A DNA stretch of 42,721 nucleotides from Pseudonocardiales bacterium (GTDB lineage: Bacteria; Actinomycetota; Actinomycetes; Mycobacteriales; Pseudonocardiaceae): the NCBI GenBank assembly GCA_019243635.1, contig JAFAUB010000127.1, positions 1 to 42,721 on the forward strand, in the 5' to 3' direction. Of the stretch, positions 26,602-35,263 are shown in pieces (the first letter of the stretch is position 1; the number at the start of each line of letters is the position of its first letter). The notes under the pieces are model-generated. The model saw only the letters and a list, made by a program, of their open reading frames with translations, ran no database searches and was not told where the DNA came from. The position numbers were made by a program, and so were the translations under genes.

Positions 26602-27938
26602 CCCGCATCCCCTCGCCGACGGTGGAGCTGCACCGCGAGACACTGCCCAACGGGTTGCGGGTGGTGCTGAGCCCGGACCGGTCCGCTCCGGTGGTCGCCG
26701 TCGGCGTGCACTATGACGTCGGTTTCCGCTCCGAGCCACAGGGTCGCACCGGCTTCGCGCACCTCTTCGAGCACCTGATGTTCCAGGGCAGCGAGAGTCT
26801 GGAGAAGCTCGCGCACTTTCGCCACGTGCAGTCCTCCGGTGGGTCGTTCAACGGCGCCACGCATCAGGACTACACCAATTACTACGAGGTCGTGCCCTCA
26901 GCGGCGCTGGAGCGCGCGCTGTTCATCGAGGCGGACCGGATGCGGGCGCCGCGGATCACCGAGGAGAACCTGCGCAACCAGGTCGCCGTGGTCAAGGAGG
27001 AGATCCGGCTCAACGTGCTGAACCGGCCCTACGGCGGGTTCCCGTGGATCACGCTGCCCCCGGTGCTCTATGACACCTTCCCCAACGCGCACAACGGGTA
27101 CGGCGACTTCTCCGAGCTGGAGGCGGCCACCGTGGACGACTGCGCGGCGTTCTTCGACGTCTACTATGCGCCGGGCAACGCGGTGCTCACGGTGTCCGGG
27201 GACTTCCCGGTGGACGCCGCGCTCGAGCTGGTGCACCGGCACTTCGACGACGTCCCCGCTCGTCCGGTCCCGGCCCGGCCCTCGTTCGCCGAGCCGGCGC
27301 CCGACCGGGAGCGCCGGCACTGCCAGGTGGATCCGCTCGCTCCGCTACCCGCGTTGGCCATCGGCTACCGGCTGCCCGACCCGACCGCCGGGTTCGAGGG
27401 CTACCTCGGCTATGAGGTGCTCTGCGCGGTGCTCTCCGACGGTGACTCCTCCCGGCTGGAGCAGCGTCTGGTGCATACCGACGCGCTGGTGACCGACATC
27501 GGTGCGCGCTGCGGCCTGTTCGGCTCGCCGCTGGACGCCCGCGACCCGGACACCCTCACCATCACCGCCATACACCCGTCCACGGTGGAGGCCGACCGAG
27601 TGCTCGACGTGACCGACCAGGAGATCGCCCGGCTCGCCGAGGCCGGACCGGACCCTGAGGAGCTGGCCCGGATCACCGCTCGGTGGGCTGCGACACTGTT
27701 CCGTGAGAACGATCGGCTGGTGTCCCGGACGATGGCCATCGGCGCCTTCGAGCTGCTGCACGGACGTGCCGAGCTGGTGGCCGAGCTACCGGTCATGGTG
27801 GCCGCGATGGGCTCTGAACAGGTCGCGAACGCGGCCGCCGCGCTGGCGCCGGACGCCCGCGCGGTGTTGATCGTCGAACCCGTCGACGGTTCCGCAACGT
27901 CAGCGCGCGAGCTCGCCACAGCAGGGCAGGAGGCGTGA
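26598..27938 (+). CDS. M16 family zinc peptidase, catalytic subunit
   Basis: The 446-residue pitrilysin-type protein carries the inverted zinc motif H55-L-F-E58-H59 (FAHLFEHLMFQGSE) and the distal glutamate in VVKEEIRLN (about 134-135). These are the residues needed to bind zinc and activate water. GSFNGATHQDYTNYYEVVP is also typical. It begins at ATG 26598, overlapping the stop of the preceding membrane protein gene, and ends overlapping the next M16 gene as GTGA. No signal peptide is evident, so it probably works in the cytoplasm. With its inactive partner it should form the two-chain chamber that degrades peptides. Confidence 0.92.
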   Translation: MTRIPSPTVELHRETLPNGLRVVLSPDRSAPVVAVGVHYDVGFRSEPQGRTGFAHLFEHLMFQGSESLEKLAHFRHVQSSGGSFNGATHQDYTNYYEVVPSAALERALFIEADRMRAPRITEENLRNQVAVVKEEIRLNVLNRPYGGFPWITLPPVLYDTFPNAHNGYGDFSELEAATVDDCAAFFDVYYAPGNAVLTVSGDFPVDAALELVHRHFDDVPARPVPARPSFAEPAPDRERRHCQVDPLAPLPALAIGYRLPDPTAGFEGYLGYEVLCAVLSDGDSSRLEQRLVHTDALVTDIGARCGLFGSPLDARDPDTLTITAIHPSTVEADRVLDVTDQEIARLAEAGPDPEELARITARWAATLFRENDRLVSRTMAIGAFELLHGRAELVAELPVMVAAMGSEQVANAAAALAPDARAVLIVEPVDGSATSARELATAGQEA

Positions 27939-29326
27939 TGCCGCACCGCGGCGCCGAGCAGATCGGCAGGACCGAGCTGGGGCCGCGTCCGCTACCGCCG
28001 CTGGGTCCGCCGCGCGCACCCAGCGCACCGCCCGTCGTGGACACCGTGCTGGACAGCGGGCTACGGGTGATCGCGGTGCGGCGGCCCGCCGTGCCGATGG
28101 TGGAGCTGCGCCTGGAGATCCCGTTCGGCGGCACGGAGCGCACCCACCCGGCCCGCGCCGAGCTGCTGGCCATGACGCTGTTGCGGGGCACGCCGCGGCG
28201 GGACCGGTTCGCCATCGACAAGGCGCTGGCCGCCGTCGGCGGCGACCTGTCGGCCGGGGTGGACCCCGAGCACCTGTCGGTGTCGGGACTGGCGCTGGCC
28301 AGCGGGCTGGACGTGGTGCTCGACGTGCTCGCTGACGCGCTCACCTCGGCCTCCTACACCGCCACCGAGGTGGACCGGGAGCGGGACCGCCTGGTGGAGC
28401 GCCTGTCCGTGAGCCGCTCCACGCCACGGGTGATCGCCCGGGAGGCGTTGCAGCGGCGCCGCTACGGCGACCACCCGTTCGCCCGGGAGTGGCCGGAAGC
28501 CGACGACGTCGCCGCCGTCACAGCGGCCGCGTTACACGACCTGCACCGCCGCTCGGTGGTGCCCGGCGGTGCCGTCCTGGTGCTGGTGGGCGACATCGTG
28601 CCGGCCGGCTCGGTGGCTGCGGTGGCGTCGGCCCTGGCGGGCTGGCGGTCCGACCACCCGGCCACCGAGCTGGCCCTCCTGCCCGAGCTGACCGGCGCTG
28701 ACCTGCAGCTGGTGCACCGCGAGAGCGCGGTGCAGTCGCAGCTGCGGCTGTCCGCCCAGGCGGTGCCGCGCAACCATGAGCGCTACCCGGCGTTACAGGT
28801 GGCGAACCTGGTCTTCGGCGGGTACTTCTCCTCCCGCTGGGTGGAGAACATCCGGGAGGACAAGGGCTACACCTACAGCGCGCATTGCGGCTTCGAGTTC
28901 ACCCGGCACGGGGCCACACTGATCGCCACTGCGGACACCGCGAGCGAGGTCACCGCGGTCGCGCTGCTGGAGACCCGGTACGAGCTGGGCCGGATAGCCG
29001 TGGTGGCCCCCGACGAGTCCGAGGTGGACAACGCGCGCCAGTACGCGATCGGGTCGCTGACCATCGCCACCGCCTCGCAGCGAGGGCTGGCCGGGCGCCT
29101 CGCCACGTTGGCCACCGTCGGCCTGGACCTCGACTGGCTGCTCACCCATCCCGGCCGGTTGCAGGCGGTCACGACCGGCCAGGTCGTCGAGGCCGCCACC
29201 GAGTTCTTCGCCCCCCCCCGCTTCACCGGCGTGATCGTAGGCGACGCTAAGCGCCTAGCCGACCCACTCGCCGCCCTAGGCGGCGTAGAACTGCCACCCC
29301 CGCGACATGGAGACATCTCGGGGTGA
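27935..29326 (+). CDS. M16 family peptidase-like protein, non-catalytic subunit
   Basis: The 463-residue partner of the preceding protein. Where the catalytic subunit has HLFEH, this one has RAELLAM, so the zinc ligands are absent. It keeps the substrate-binding C-terminal features GGYFSSRWVENIREDKGYTYS, including the Arg/Tyr pair typical of the family's second half. This division of labour matches other two-gene M16 systems in which one chain binds metal and the other completes the chamber. Translation starts at GTG 27935 or ATG 27938, both overlapping the upstream stop. The last codons form the left arm of the hairpin at 29303-29361. Confidence 0.9.
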   Translation: MMPHRGAEQIGRTELGPRPLPPLGPPRAPSAPPVVDTVLDSGLRVIAVRRPAVPMVELRLEIPFGGTERTHPARAELLAMTLLRGTPRRDRFAIDKALAAVGGDLSAGVDPEHLSVSGLALASGLDVVLDVLADALTSASYTATEVDRERDRLVERLSVSRSTPRVIAREALQRRRYGDHPFAREWPEADDVAAVTAAALHDLHRRSVVPGGAVLVLVGDIVPAGSVAAVASALAGWRSDHPATELALLPELTGADLQLVHRESAVQSQLRLSAQAVPRNHERYPALQVANLVFGGYFSSRWVENIREDKGYTYSAHCGFEFTRHGATLIATADTASEVTAVALLETRYELGRIAVVAPDESEVDNARQYAIGSLTIATASQRGLAGRLATLATVGLDLDWLLTHPGRLQAVTTGQVVEAATEFFAPPRFTGVIVGDAKRLADPLAALGGVELPPPRHGDISG

Positions 29327-29361
29327 ACCGGGCCCGATAACCCCGATATGTCTCCATGTCG
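29303..29361. terminator. Hairpin overlapping the 3' end of the M16 operon
   Basis: Arms of 21 nt at 29303-29323 and 29341-29361 pair with one mismatch around a 17-nt loop. The left arm is inside the last codons of the M16 gene. The outer part (cgacatggag) and inner part (tatcgggg) match the hairpin after the LuxR-type gene. Confidence 0.75.
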
Positions 29362-29418
29362 GGCGCCCGGCTGCGGTGGGCTTCAGTCGGCTTGGGCGAC
29401 TAGGGCGCGGAAGCCGCG

Positions 29419-30111
29419 TTGCGGGTCCGGGTGACCGGCGCCGGGGGGGACCGGCTGCTCGGGATCTGCCGGGAGCAGAACACCCCGGGCTGGCTGCAGC
29501 AGCACGGCACCCGGCTGCCCCAGCAGCTCCGCACTCTGATCGACCACGAGGACACGGCGGTGACGATCGACGAGTTCGAACCGACGCTCGTGCCCGGCCT
29601 GGTGCAGACCACCGACTGCACCCGCGCGCTGATCCGGCAGGCGGACACGATCCCGGAGGGCGAGATCGAGGACCGGGTGGCCGCCCGACTGGGCCGCCAG
29701 AGCCTGTTCGGCCGGGAGCGCATCGCCCGGTTCACCTTCTATGTCCACGAGTTCGCGCTGCGGCTGCCGGTGGGTGGGCCCGAAGTGATGTTCGAGCAGT
29801 CGCGGCACCTGCTACGCAAGGCGACGCGCCCGTACCTCACCCTGCGGGTGGTGCCCGCTTCGCTCGGCGGGCACGCCGCGATCAACGGAGCCTTCCGGCT
29901 GATGGAGTTCGCCGAGTTCCGACCGGTGATCTACCTGGAGAGCGAGACCGCCGGCGTGTTCCTGGAGAAGCGCGAGCAGGTCGCCGCCTACCGGCGCATC
30001 CTGGGGTTGCCGGCCCAGACCGCGCTGAGCGAGGAAGAATCGACGGAGCTGACTGCCACCCTGGCAACCGAGCTCTATGCGGGTCGAGAGGGCTATGATG
30101 ACTGCCCCTGA
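29419..30111 (+). pseudogene. DUF5753 regulator lacking its N-terminal HTH
   Basis: The 230-codon frame begins at the boundary where the HTH of XRE/DUF5753 regulators would end (GGDRLLGICREQNTPGWLQQ). It then follows the DUF5753 pattern: HEDTAVTIDEFEPTLVPGLV, QTTDCTRALIRQAD, then LRVVPASLGGHAAINGAFRL and YLESETAGVFLEKREQV. A TAG at 29401-29403 is in frame just upstream, and the only starts are TTG 29419 or later GTGs with no good ribosome binding site. The 60-70-residue DNA-binding domain is absent, so this is probably a 5'-truncated regulator. Its 3' end overlaps the DUF397 gene, the usual partner of such regulators. A stand-alone sensor domain cannot be excluded. Confidence 0.7.
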
Positions 30112-30343
30112 GCCGGACGGGATTGTCTGGAGGAAGGGCAGCTACCGTGCCGTCCACGGCAACTGTGTCGAGGTCGGCTGGCGCACCAGCAGCTACAGTG
30201 GCACCAACGGCAACTGTGTGCAGGTCGCGCCCGCGCCGAACCGGGTGCTGGTACGCGACTCCAAGAACCCCGAGGGCCTCGTGCTGGCGCTGCCCCCCAC
30301 CGCCTGGCGAGCCTTCCCGCACACCCTCACTCCCGACGGATGA
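30095..30343 (+). CDS. DUF397 domain protein
   Basis: The 82-residue product has the DUF397 signature WRTSSYSGTNGNCVQVA, then VLVRDSKNPEGLVL and WRAF. A partial duplicate of the first strand pair (WRKGSYRAVHGNCVEV) precedes it, so the N-terminus carries one and a half copies. DUF397 proteins are small partners of XRE/DUF5753 regulators in actinobacteria, and here the gene overlaps the end of such a regulator, itself truncated. The start is ATG 30095 or the adjacent ATG 30098. Confidence 0.82.
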   Translation: MMTAPEPDGIVWRKGSYRAVHGNCVEVGWRTSSYSGTNGNCVQVAPAPNRVLVRDSKNPEGLVLALPPTAWRAFPHTLTPDG

Positions 30344-30665
30344 CCGCCCGCCGGCACCCGCGTCTCAGATGGCTGTGGTGATGGTGACGGTGGCTCCATA
30401 GATCGGGCAGTGAGCCCTCCCGCAGCCAGTTGTCCAGGATGTCCCCGGTCGGCGCGGACCGCTCTCGTGCACAGTCGGCGACAGTAAAGTCGATCGCAAG
30501 CGCCCGGTCGAGGTGAGTGTCGGGTATGTGGTTGAGCAGCGGCTGGCTACCGGGTGAGTGGCGATCGCGTTTCAGAGTCGGTCACTCGGGGTAGCTGCCC
30601 TGGGAGAACAACACGGGAGAAGTTCCCACCAGTAACGCCAACGCCGAACGTGGAGGAGACGCGAT
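30344..30665. other. 322-nt gap with one protein-like minus-strand stretch
   Basis: No complete gene was found. On the minus strand, about 60 codons between roughly 30380 and 30580 read LLNHIPDTHLDRALAIDF, TVADCARERSAPTGDI and LDNWLREGSLPDL, which look like real protein. There is no start codon with a ribosome binding site, and the source family is not recognised; it may be a gene relic. The promoter of the DUF5709 gene should lie at the right end. Confidence 0.3.
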
Positions 30666-31112
30666 ATGAGCAGTCCCATGCCCGACCCGCTGGGGTACGG
30701 CGAGGACGTCCTGACGCAGAGCGAGACGCTCGACGAGGACAACCTGGATACCGACCCGCTGGAGCAGGGGATGGATCCGTCCGAGGGGTGGTCGGCTGCC
30801 GATCGTTACGGAACCACGGCGAGAGAGCAGGCCACCGACCGGCCGCTGACCGAGCGGCTGGACGAGGAGCGCCCCGACGTCACCGATGAGCCGGTGTCGG
30901 AACGCCCCGTGGCCGCGACACCGATCGAGGAGCTCGACGACTCGATCGACGATGACGTGACGCCCGGAGAGCCGGTCGCCGAGGACGGCCAGGTGCTGGT
31001 CGGCGATGAGCTCGATGTCACCGGGGAGTCCGCCACCCGCCGGGCCGGCCATCTGGTGACCGAGCCCGATCAGCCGGCTACCGACGAGACCGTGTACGCC
31101 CGGCCCGAGTGA
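30666..31112 (+). CDS. DUF5709 domain protein
   Basis: This 148-residue acidic, hydrophilic protein contains the DUF5709 pattern: DNLDTDPLEQGMDPSEGWSA, then TAREQATDRPLTERLDEERPD near the centre and AGHLVTEPDQ near the end. It has no membrane segment or catalytic motif. The family is widespread in actinobacteria and its function is unknown; the composition suggests a soluble, partly disordered protein. ATG 30666 has GGAGGAG about 6 nt upstream. A short CTTGAG/CTCAAG hairpin (31118-31137) just after the stop could separate it from the convergent topoisomerase gene. Confidence 0.85.
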   Translation: MSSPMPDPLGYGEDVLTQSETLDEDNLDTDPLEQGMDPSEGWSAADRYGTTAREQATDRPLTERLDEERPDVTDEPVSERPVAATPIEELDDSIDDDVTPGEPVAEDGQVLVGDELDVTGESATRRAGHLVTEPDQPATDETVYARPE

Positions 31113-31181
31113 ACCGGCTTGAGTGAACCGGCTCAAGGGCGTGCTCGCATCCGCGTCGGATGACGGGGTGAGCTGGTTCCC

Positions 31182-32267
31182 TCAGGTGTGGAGCAGGCGC
31201 AGCAACGCCCGCTCCAGGCGGGCTCGGGTCTGCTCTTCGACGAGAGTGGACGTTCCGGCTCGGCGCACCGCCGCCAGGATCGTCCTGCCCTCGACGTAGC
31301 GCTCCAGCACCCGGGGGTCCACATAGGATGCTCGGGCCACGGCGCGGGTGTTACCCAGGTACTCGGCCACCTCGTCCAGCGCGGCGTTGATCGCTTGAGC
31401 CTGGGCGCGTCGCGAGGTGGGTACGCCATGAGCCGCGCTCCCGGCGAGCGCAACGGCGGCCAGCATGGTCGCGTTCCAGGTGCGCAGGTCCTTGGCGCTG
31501 AACTCCTCCCCGGCCAGCTCCTTGAGCCGGGCATTGATGTCCTCGGCGGACACGTCGTGCCAGCCCGCTCTCGTGCGGTAGACCAGCAGGTCCTCTCCAC
31601 CGCCGCCCCGCCGGAGCAGGGAGCGCATCACCGCGTGCAGGGCCGGGTCCCGCAACGTCATCGACTGGTCGATGCCGCCCTTTCCGGGATACCGCAGCTC
31701 GATGGCATCGCGTCGGAGCCGTACATGCTCACGGCGCAGGGTGGCCAGGCCGAAGCTGCCCTCGTCCTGGCCGGGCTCAGGCGCGTACTCGTCGCCGCCG
31801 ATCCGGAACGCGCCGAGGTCCAGCATCCGCAGCGCTGCGGCCAGCACCCGATCGCAGCCGAGCCCTCGTCCGGCGAGCTGCTCGCGGATCCGCGCTCGCA
31901 CCCTAGGCAGCCGCCGGGCCAGCCGCAGCACCCGGTCGTGCTTGTCCACGTCGCGACGCTGTCTCCACTCGTCGTGGTAGCGGTACTGGCGCCGCCCGGC
32001 GTCATCGGTGCCGACCGCCTGGATGTGGCCCCCGGGTAGCGCGCAGATCCAGACGTCGCGCCAGGCGGGCGGCACCGCGAGCGCTCGGATCCGCTCCAGG
32101 GTGGCGGGATCGGTGATGGGGGCACCGCCCGCGCCGTGGTAGCTGAAGCCTCGTCCCCGCCGTCGGCGGGAATATCCCGGACCGTCGGGCTTGACTCGTC
32201 GCAACCGCACCGGACCTCCCCGTCGTCGCCTGCACCCGGCTAGCGACGGAGTACCCGACCACCGCAT
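31182..32267 (-). CDS. Type IB DNA topoisomerase
   Basis: The 361-residue protein matches the poxvirus-like bacterial topoisomerase IB family, which relaxes supercoils through a 3'-phosphotyrosine. The N-terminal domain reads GPGYSRRRRGRGFSYHGAGG, then PPAWRDVWICALPGGHIQAVG, which contacts DNA. The catalytic domain has GLATLRREHVRL, GKGG (catalytic Lys region), FSAKDLRTWNATMLAA (catalytic Arg) and, near the end, TRAVARASYVDPRVLERY with the nucleophilic Tyr. I chose ATG 32265-32267; a longer frame would overlap the divergent membrane-protein gene. Confidence 0.9.
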   Translation of the reverse strand: MRWSGTPSLAGCRRRRGGPVRLRRVKPDGPGYSRRRRGRGFSYHGAGGAPITDPATLERIRALAVPPAWRDVWICALPGGHIQAVGTDDAGRRQYRYHDEWRQRRDVDKHDRVLRLARRLPRVRARIREQLAGRGLGCDRVLAAALRMLDLGAFRIGGDEYAPEPGQDEGSFGLATLRREHVRLRRDAIELRYPGKGGIDQSMTLRDPALHAVMRSLLRRGGGGEDLLVYRTRAGWHDVSAEDINARLKELAGEEFSAKDLRTWNATMLAAVALAGSAAHGVPTSRRAQAQAINAALDEVAEYLGNTRAVARASYVDPRVLERYVEGRTILAAVRRAGTSTLVEEQTRARLERALLRLLHT

Positions 32268-32297
32268 GAAGTCGACCGAGGGGGGAAGATCTGTGTC

Positions 32298-33239
32298 GTG
32301 GATCGACGTGAGCTGGGTAGCCAGGCGGAGTCGCCGACGCAGATTCCGGTCTGCGGCTGGCGGCAGGTGCTCCAGCGCGCGATACGCAAGAGCCAGGAGC
32401 ACAACACCTCGCTGCTGGCCGCTGGAGTGGCTCTGTTCGCTTTTCTGGCCCTGTATCCAGCGCTGATCGCCCTGGTCACGGTGGTGGCGCTGGCCGCCGA
32501 CCCGAACCAGATCACCCAGCAGGTCCAGAGCTTCACAGTGGGGCTACCGCCGACCGCCCGTCAGCTGATCTACGATCCGCTGACCGCCCTGACCCGCAGC
32601 AGTGGCGAGACCCGGACGATCGGACTGGTGATCTCGCTGCTGGTGGCCCTGTGGAGCGCCTCGAGTGGGACCTCGAGCCTGATGACGGCGGTGAACCTCG
32701 CCTACGACGAGAAGGAGAAGCGGAGCTTCCTGAAGTTCCGGGCGATCGCACTGCTGCTGACCGTGGGTGCGATCGTGTTCCTCATCCTGACCCTGGCGCT
32801 GATCGCGGTCGTACCGGTGGTGCTGAGCACAGTGCCCCTGGGGGCTTTCGGGCTGGTTCTGGCGCAGGTGCTGCGGTGGGTCCTGCTCTTCGCGTTGATC
32901 ATCTTCGGGCTGGCGGTGGTCTACCGGGTGGCCCCGGCCCGGAACCCGCCGAAGTTCCGCTGGGTCACCTTGGGCAGCGTGGTGGCAGCGCTGCTGTGGT
33001 TGCTCGGCAGCGTGGGCTTCAGCCTCTATGTGGACTTCTTCGGTGACTTCAACAAGATCTACGGCGCGCTGGCCGGGGTGATCGTGCTCCTGCTGTGGCT
33101 GTATCTGACGTGCTACGTCATCGTGCTGGGAGGGGAGATCAACGCTGAGGCTGAGCGCCAGACGGCGTGTGACACCACCGTCGGAGAGCCGAAGCCGATG
33201 GGGCAACGGGGGGCGGTGGTCGCCGACACGATGCCGTGA
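32298..33239 (+). CDS. YihY/virulence factor BrkB family membrane protein
   Basis: The 313-residue protein has about six transmembrane segments and the family hallmarks: LLAAGVALFAFLALYPALIA in the first segment, LWSASSGTSSLMTAVNLAYD, and GALAGVIVLLLWLYLTCYVI then GGEINAE near the end. The family was once called ribonuclease BN by mistake; its members are now viewed as membrane proteins of uncertain transport or envelope function. GTG 32298 is preceded by GGGGGGAAG about 9 nt upstream. It is divergent from the topoisomerase gene with only about 30 nt between starts, so their promoters overlap. Confidence 0.9.
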   Translation: MDRRELGSQAESPTQIPVCGWRQVLQRAIRKSQEHNTSLLAAGVALFAFLALYPALIALVTVVALAADPNQITQQVQSFTVGLPPTARQLIYDPLTALTRSSGETRTIGLVISLLVALWSASSGTSSLMTAVNLAYDEKEKRSFLKFRAIALLLTVGAIVFLILTLALIAVVPVVLSTVPLGAFGLVLAQVLRWVLLFALIIFGLAVVYRVAPARNPPKFRWVTLGSVVAALLWLLGSVGFSLYVDFFGDFNKIYGALAGVIVLLLWLYLTCYVIVLGGEINAEAERQTACDTTVGEPKPMGQRGAVVADTMP

Positions 33240-33407
33240 GGACGCGGGTGCCGACACTCCACCACCGCGACCCACACCCGGCATCACCGGCCGGCTCTCC
33301 GAGCCTGCCGACAGGACATGATCACAGTCTGTGATCATGGGGTCTGAGGTGCAGCATGCGGTTGCGCGCTGGCGATGTCACCCAGCGCGCAACCGAGCAT
33401 GCCACGA

Positions 33408-33845
33408 CTAGCGGAAACACCTCGAAATCCGTATATGTCGACCATGCCCCGGACACGGTACGCGGTGGTGTCCCCGAGGGACCCCGAGAGCCGCGCCAGC
33501 TGTCCTGTCTGCGGTGAGGATCAGGGTGGTGCCGCTGATCGTGATGACCAGACGCCCACCTGGCCGCAACGCGGCCAGCCGGCTCGCCGGGATCGGCCCG
33601 GCCGCCACGGCGACACACCGGATGAGCGAGTTCGCCCGCCGACCGCTCAACGTGCGGCGTCAGTCCCCGCCCAGGATGTCGCCCAAGGGCTCGTCTCTCA
33701 CATTGCCCGCGACCGGGAGCCGCCCCAGCTCCTTACGAGCCGTGGCCGTGTCCTGGACGTCTACGACTGAGACGATCCTGGTCCGGATCGCCGATGCCGC
33801 GCCGTAGCGCCTCGCCGATGGGCAGCTGACGCGCGTGCGCATCAC
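33408..33845 (-). pseudogene. SAM-dependent methyltransferase remnant
   Basis: On the minus strand, 33408-33650 contains VAAGPIPASRLAALRPGGRL and VITISGTTLILTADRTAG, which match the late strands of actinobacterial isoaspartyl-type (class I) methyltransferases. Upstream, in another frame (33660-33845), IVSVVDVQDTATARKELGRL resembles the earlier strand and helix carrying the SAM-binding acidic residue. The glycine-rich SAM loop and most of the N-terminus are missing, and the pieces are out of frame. It is a relic. The rest of the 33240-34054 gap shows no other gene. Confidence 0.5.
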
Positions 33846-34054
33846 CGCATGACCCGTCAGCTCGAACCGGCAAGTACGTTGGCGACGTCATCCGACGTCC
33901 TCAAATGATCACACGAGGTCGCCTCGTGCACCAGACCTACGTACGCGACGTCGCTTCTTACTGCGACCGGTGACCGATCACAGTAAATTACATGCTAGTT
34001 TAGTCACTGTCAATTGCGGTACCCGGCACCACTCGATCACCACCGGGAGGTACG

Positions 34055-34828
34055 TTGACGTCCTCCAGGCGATGCAATGAAGAATACGCATGGAACGAGT
34101 TCGACCCGGAATCCTACTTGGCGCACAACTACCTGGTCGTATGCGATGGCGACCGTAAGATCCTCGAGTTCGCAAGAGACTTCTTCGTGCGCGCATTCGC
34201 CGCCGACCCGGGCCGAACCGGACGGCGTGGCATCGACGTCGGAACCGGTTCCAACCTGTACCCAGCGCTGGCGATGTTACCTTTCTGTGACCGGGTCACG
34301 CTTTATGAGTACTCCCAGGCGAATATCGATTGGCTGACCAGGCAGCGTGCCGCGGGCTGGCCGTCCTGGAGCCAGGTGTGGGTCCGTTTCTGGCGGCTGC
34401 TCTCCCAGCGCAGTATCTACGCGGAGTTCGCGGCGTTTCCCAACGTCGAACTAGCTGAGTGTGTCGACCTCGTGACAGGTAGCATCTTCGACCTCGACGC
34501 TTCCATTCGGCGGTGGGATGTCGGCACGATGTTCTTCGTCGCCGAGTCGATCACTCCTCGACGGTCTGAGTTCGTTGCCGCCGTCGACAATTTCCTTGAT
34601 GCGTTACGGCAGGGCGCCCCGTTCGTCATCGCGTTCATGGAGAATTCCGTCGGATATCAGGTGGCGGGAAAGCATTTCCCAGCCGTTGCCGTGGACTGCG
34701 ACGACGTCAGGCACTGCCTCGACCGCCGGGCATCCGATGTGGTGGTCGAGCGCTTTGACGCCGGCGAGAACCCGCTCCGGGACGGCTACAGCGGTATGAT
34801 CGTGGCCTGCGGGCGGATCGAGGTTTGA
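34055..34828 (+). CDS. SCO2525 family SAM-dependent methyltransferase
   Basis: The 257-residue class I methyltransferase starts NEEYAWNEFDPESYLAHNYL, like NNMT/PNMT-type enzymes. It carries the SAM-binding motif RGIDVGTGSNLYPALAMLP (about residues 58-76), the acidic end of strand 2 (VTLYEYSQANIDWL), and the motif-IV region WDVGTMFFVAESITP. The substrate is unknown. The family is named for Streptomyces coelicolor SCO2525, the first member of a five-gene set whose other members follow here. Translation begins at TTG 34055, with GGGAGG at 34045-34050; no ATG is available in this frame. An IS30-like relic separates it from the next cassette gene, so the operon may be interrupted. Confidence 0.8.
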   Translation: MTSSRRCNEEYAWNEFDPESYLAHNYLVVCDGDRKILEFARDFFVRAFAADPGRTGRRGIDVGTGSNLYPALAMLPFCDRVTLYEYSQANIDWLTRQRAAGWPSWSQVWVRFWRLLSQRSIYAEFAAFPNVELAECVDLVTGSIFDLDASIRRWDVGTMFFVAESITPRRSEFVAAVDNFLDALRQGAPFVIAFMENSVGYQVAGKHFPAVAVDCDDVRHCLDRRASDVVVERFDAGENPLRDGYSGMIVACGRIEV

Positions 34829-34845
34829 GCCCGACCGGTTGAAAA

Positions 34846-35067
34846 ATGGATCTTGGTGTCGGTCGTCGGCGACACCGGCACGAGGGGGAGCTGGTTACCG
34901 GGCCATGGCTCCCGCGGGGTGGCCACGGAGCACCGTTGCAGACTCCGAACCTACCTCGACCGCATGGCCGCCGAACTCAACAACCGACCACGCTGTATCC
35001 TCGGCTACCGACCCCGGTAGAAGTCTTCGCTGACCTCCTCACCGGCTCACTTGCTTCCACCGGTTGA
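34846..35067 (+). mobile_element. IS30-family transposase remnant
   Basis: One frame encodes TYLDRMAAELNNRPRCILGY and the next continues PVEVFADLLTGSLASTG-stop. Together these are the C-terminal end of IS30-type transposases, with a frameshift near 35010. An upstream stretch, HEGELVTGP, may be the HWEGDLI region brought close by deletion. About 80% of the transposase is missing. It fills most of the 435-nt gap between the methyltransferase gene and the SCO2524-family gene; the remaining 200 nt should hold the promoter of the latter. Confidence 0.55.
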
Positions 35068-35263
35068 CACAAGGGATGCGTGACTCCAGGAAGGCCTGGC
35101 CGTGGTAACCGCTCCACCCGCTGGCTGTCAGCCCCGGGCGGCTGCTCGGTGTCCGCGAACTCTGCTACGTTTACAGCCAAAGCTGGCATGGGAGCCAGAC
35201 GTGAGCAGAGCATCCACAGGCCGCTCCAGCGGCGATAACTTTACCAGGATGGCTGGGTAGGAT

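Noticed and set aside
27935..29326. Second M16 protein as an active protease
   Set aside because: The HxxEH zinc motif is replaced by RAELLAM, so it is better read as the non-catalytic partner.
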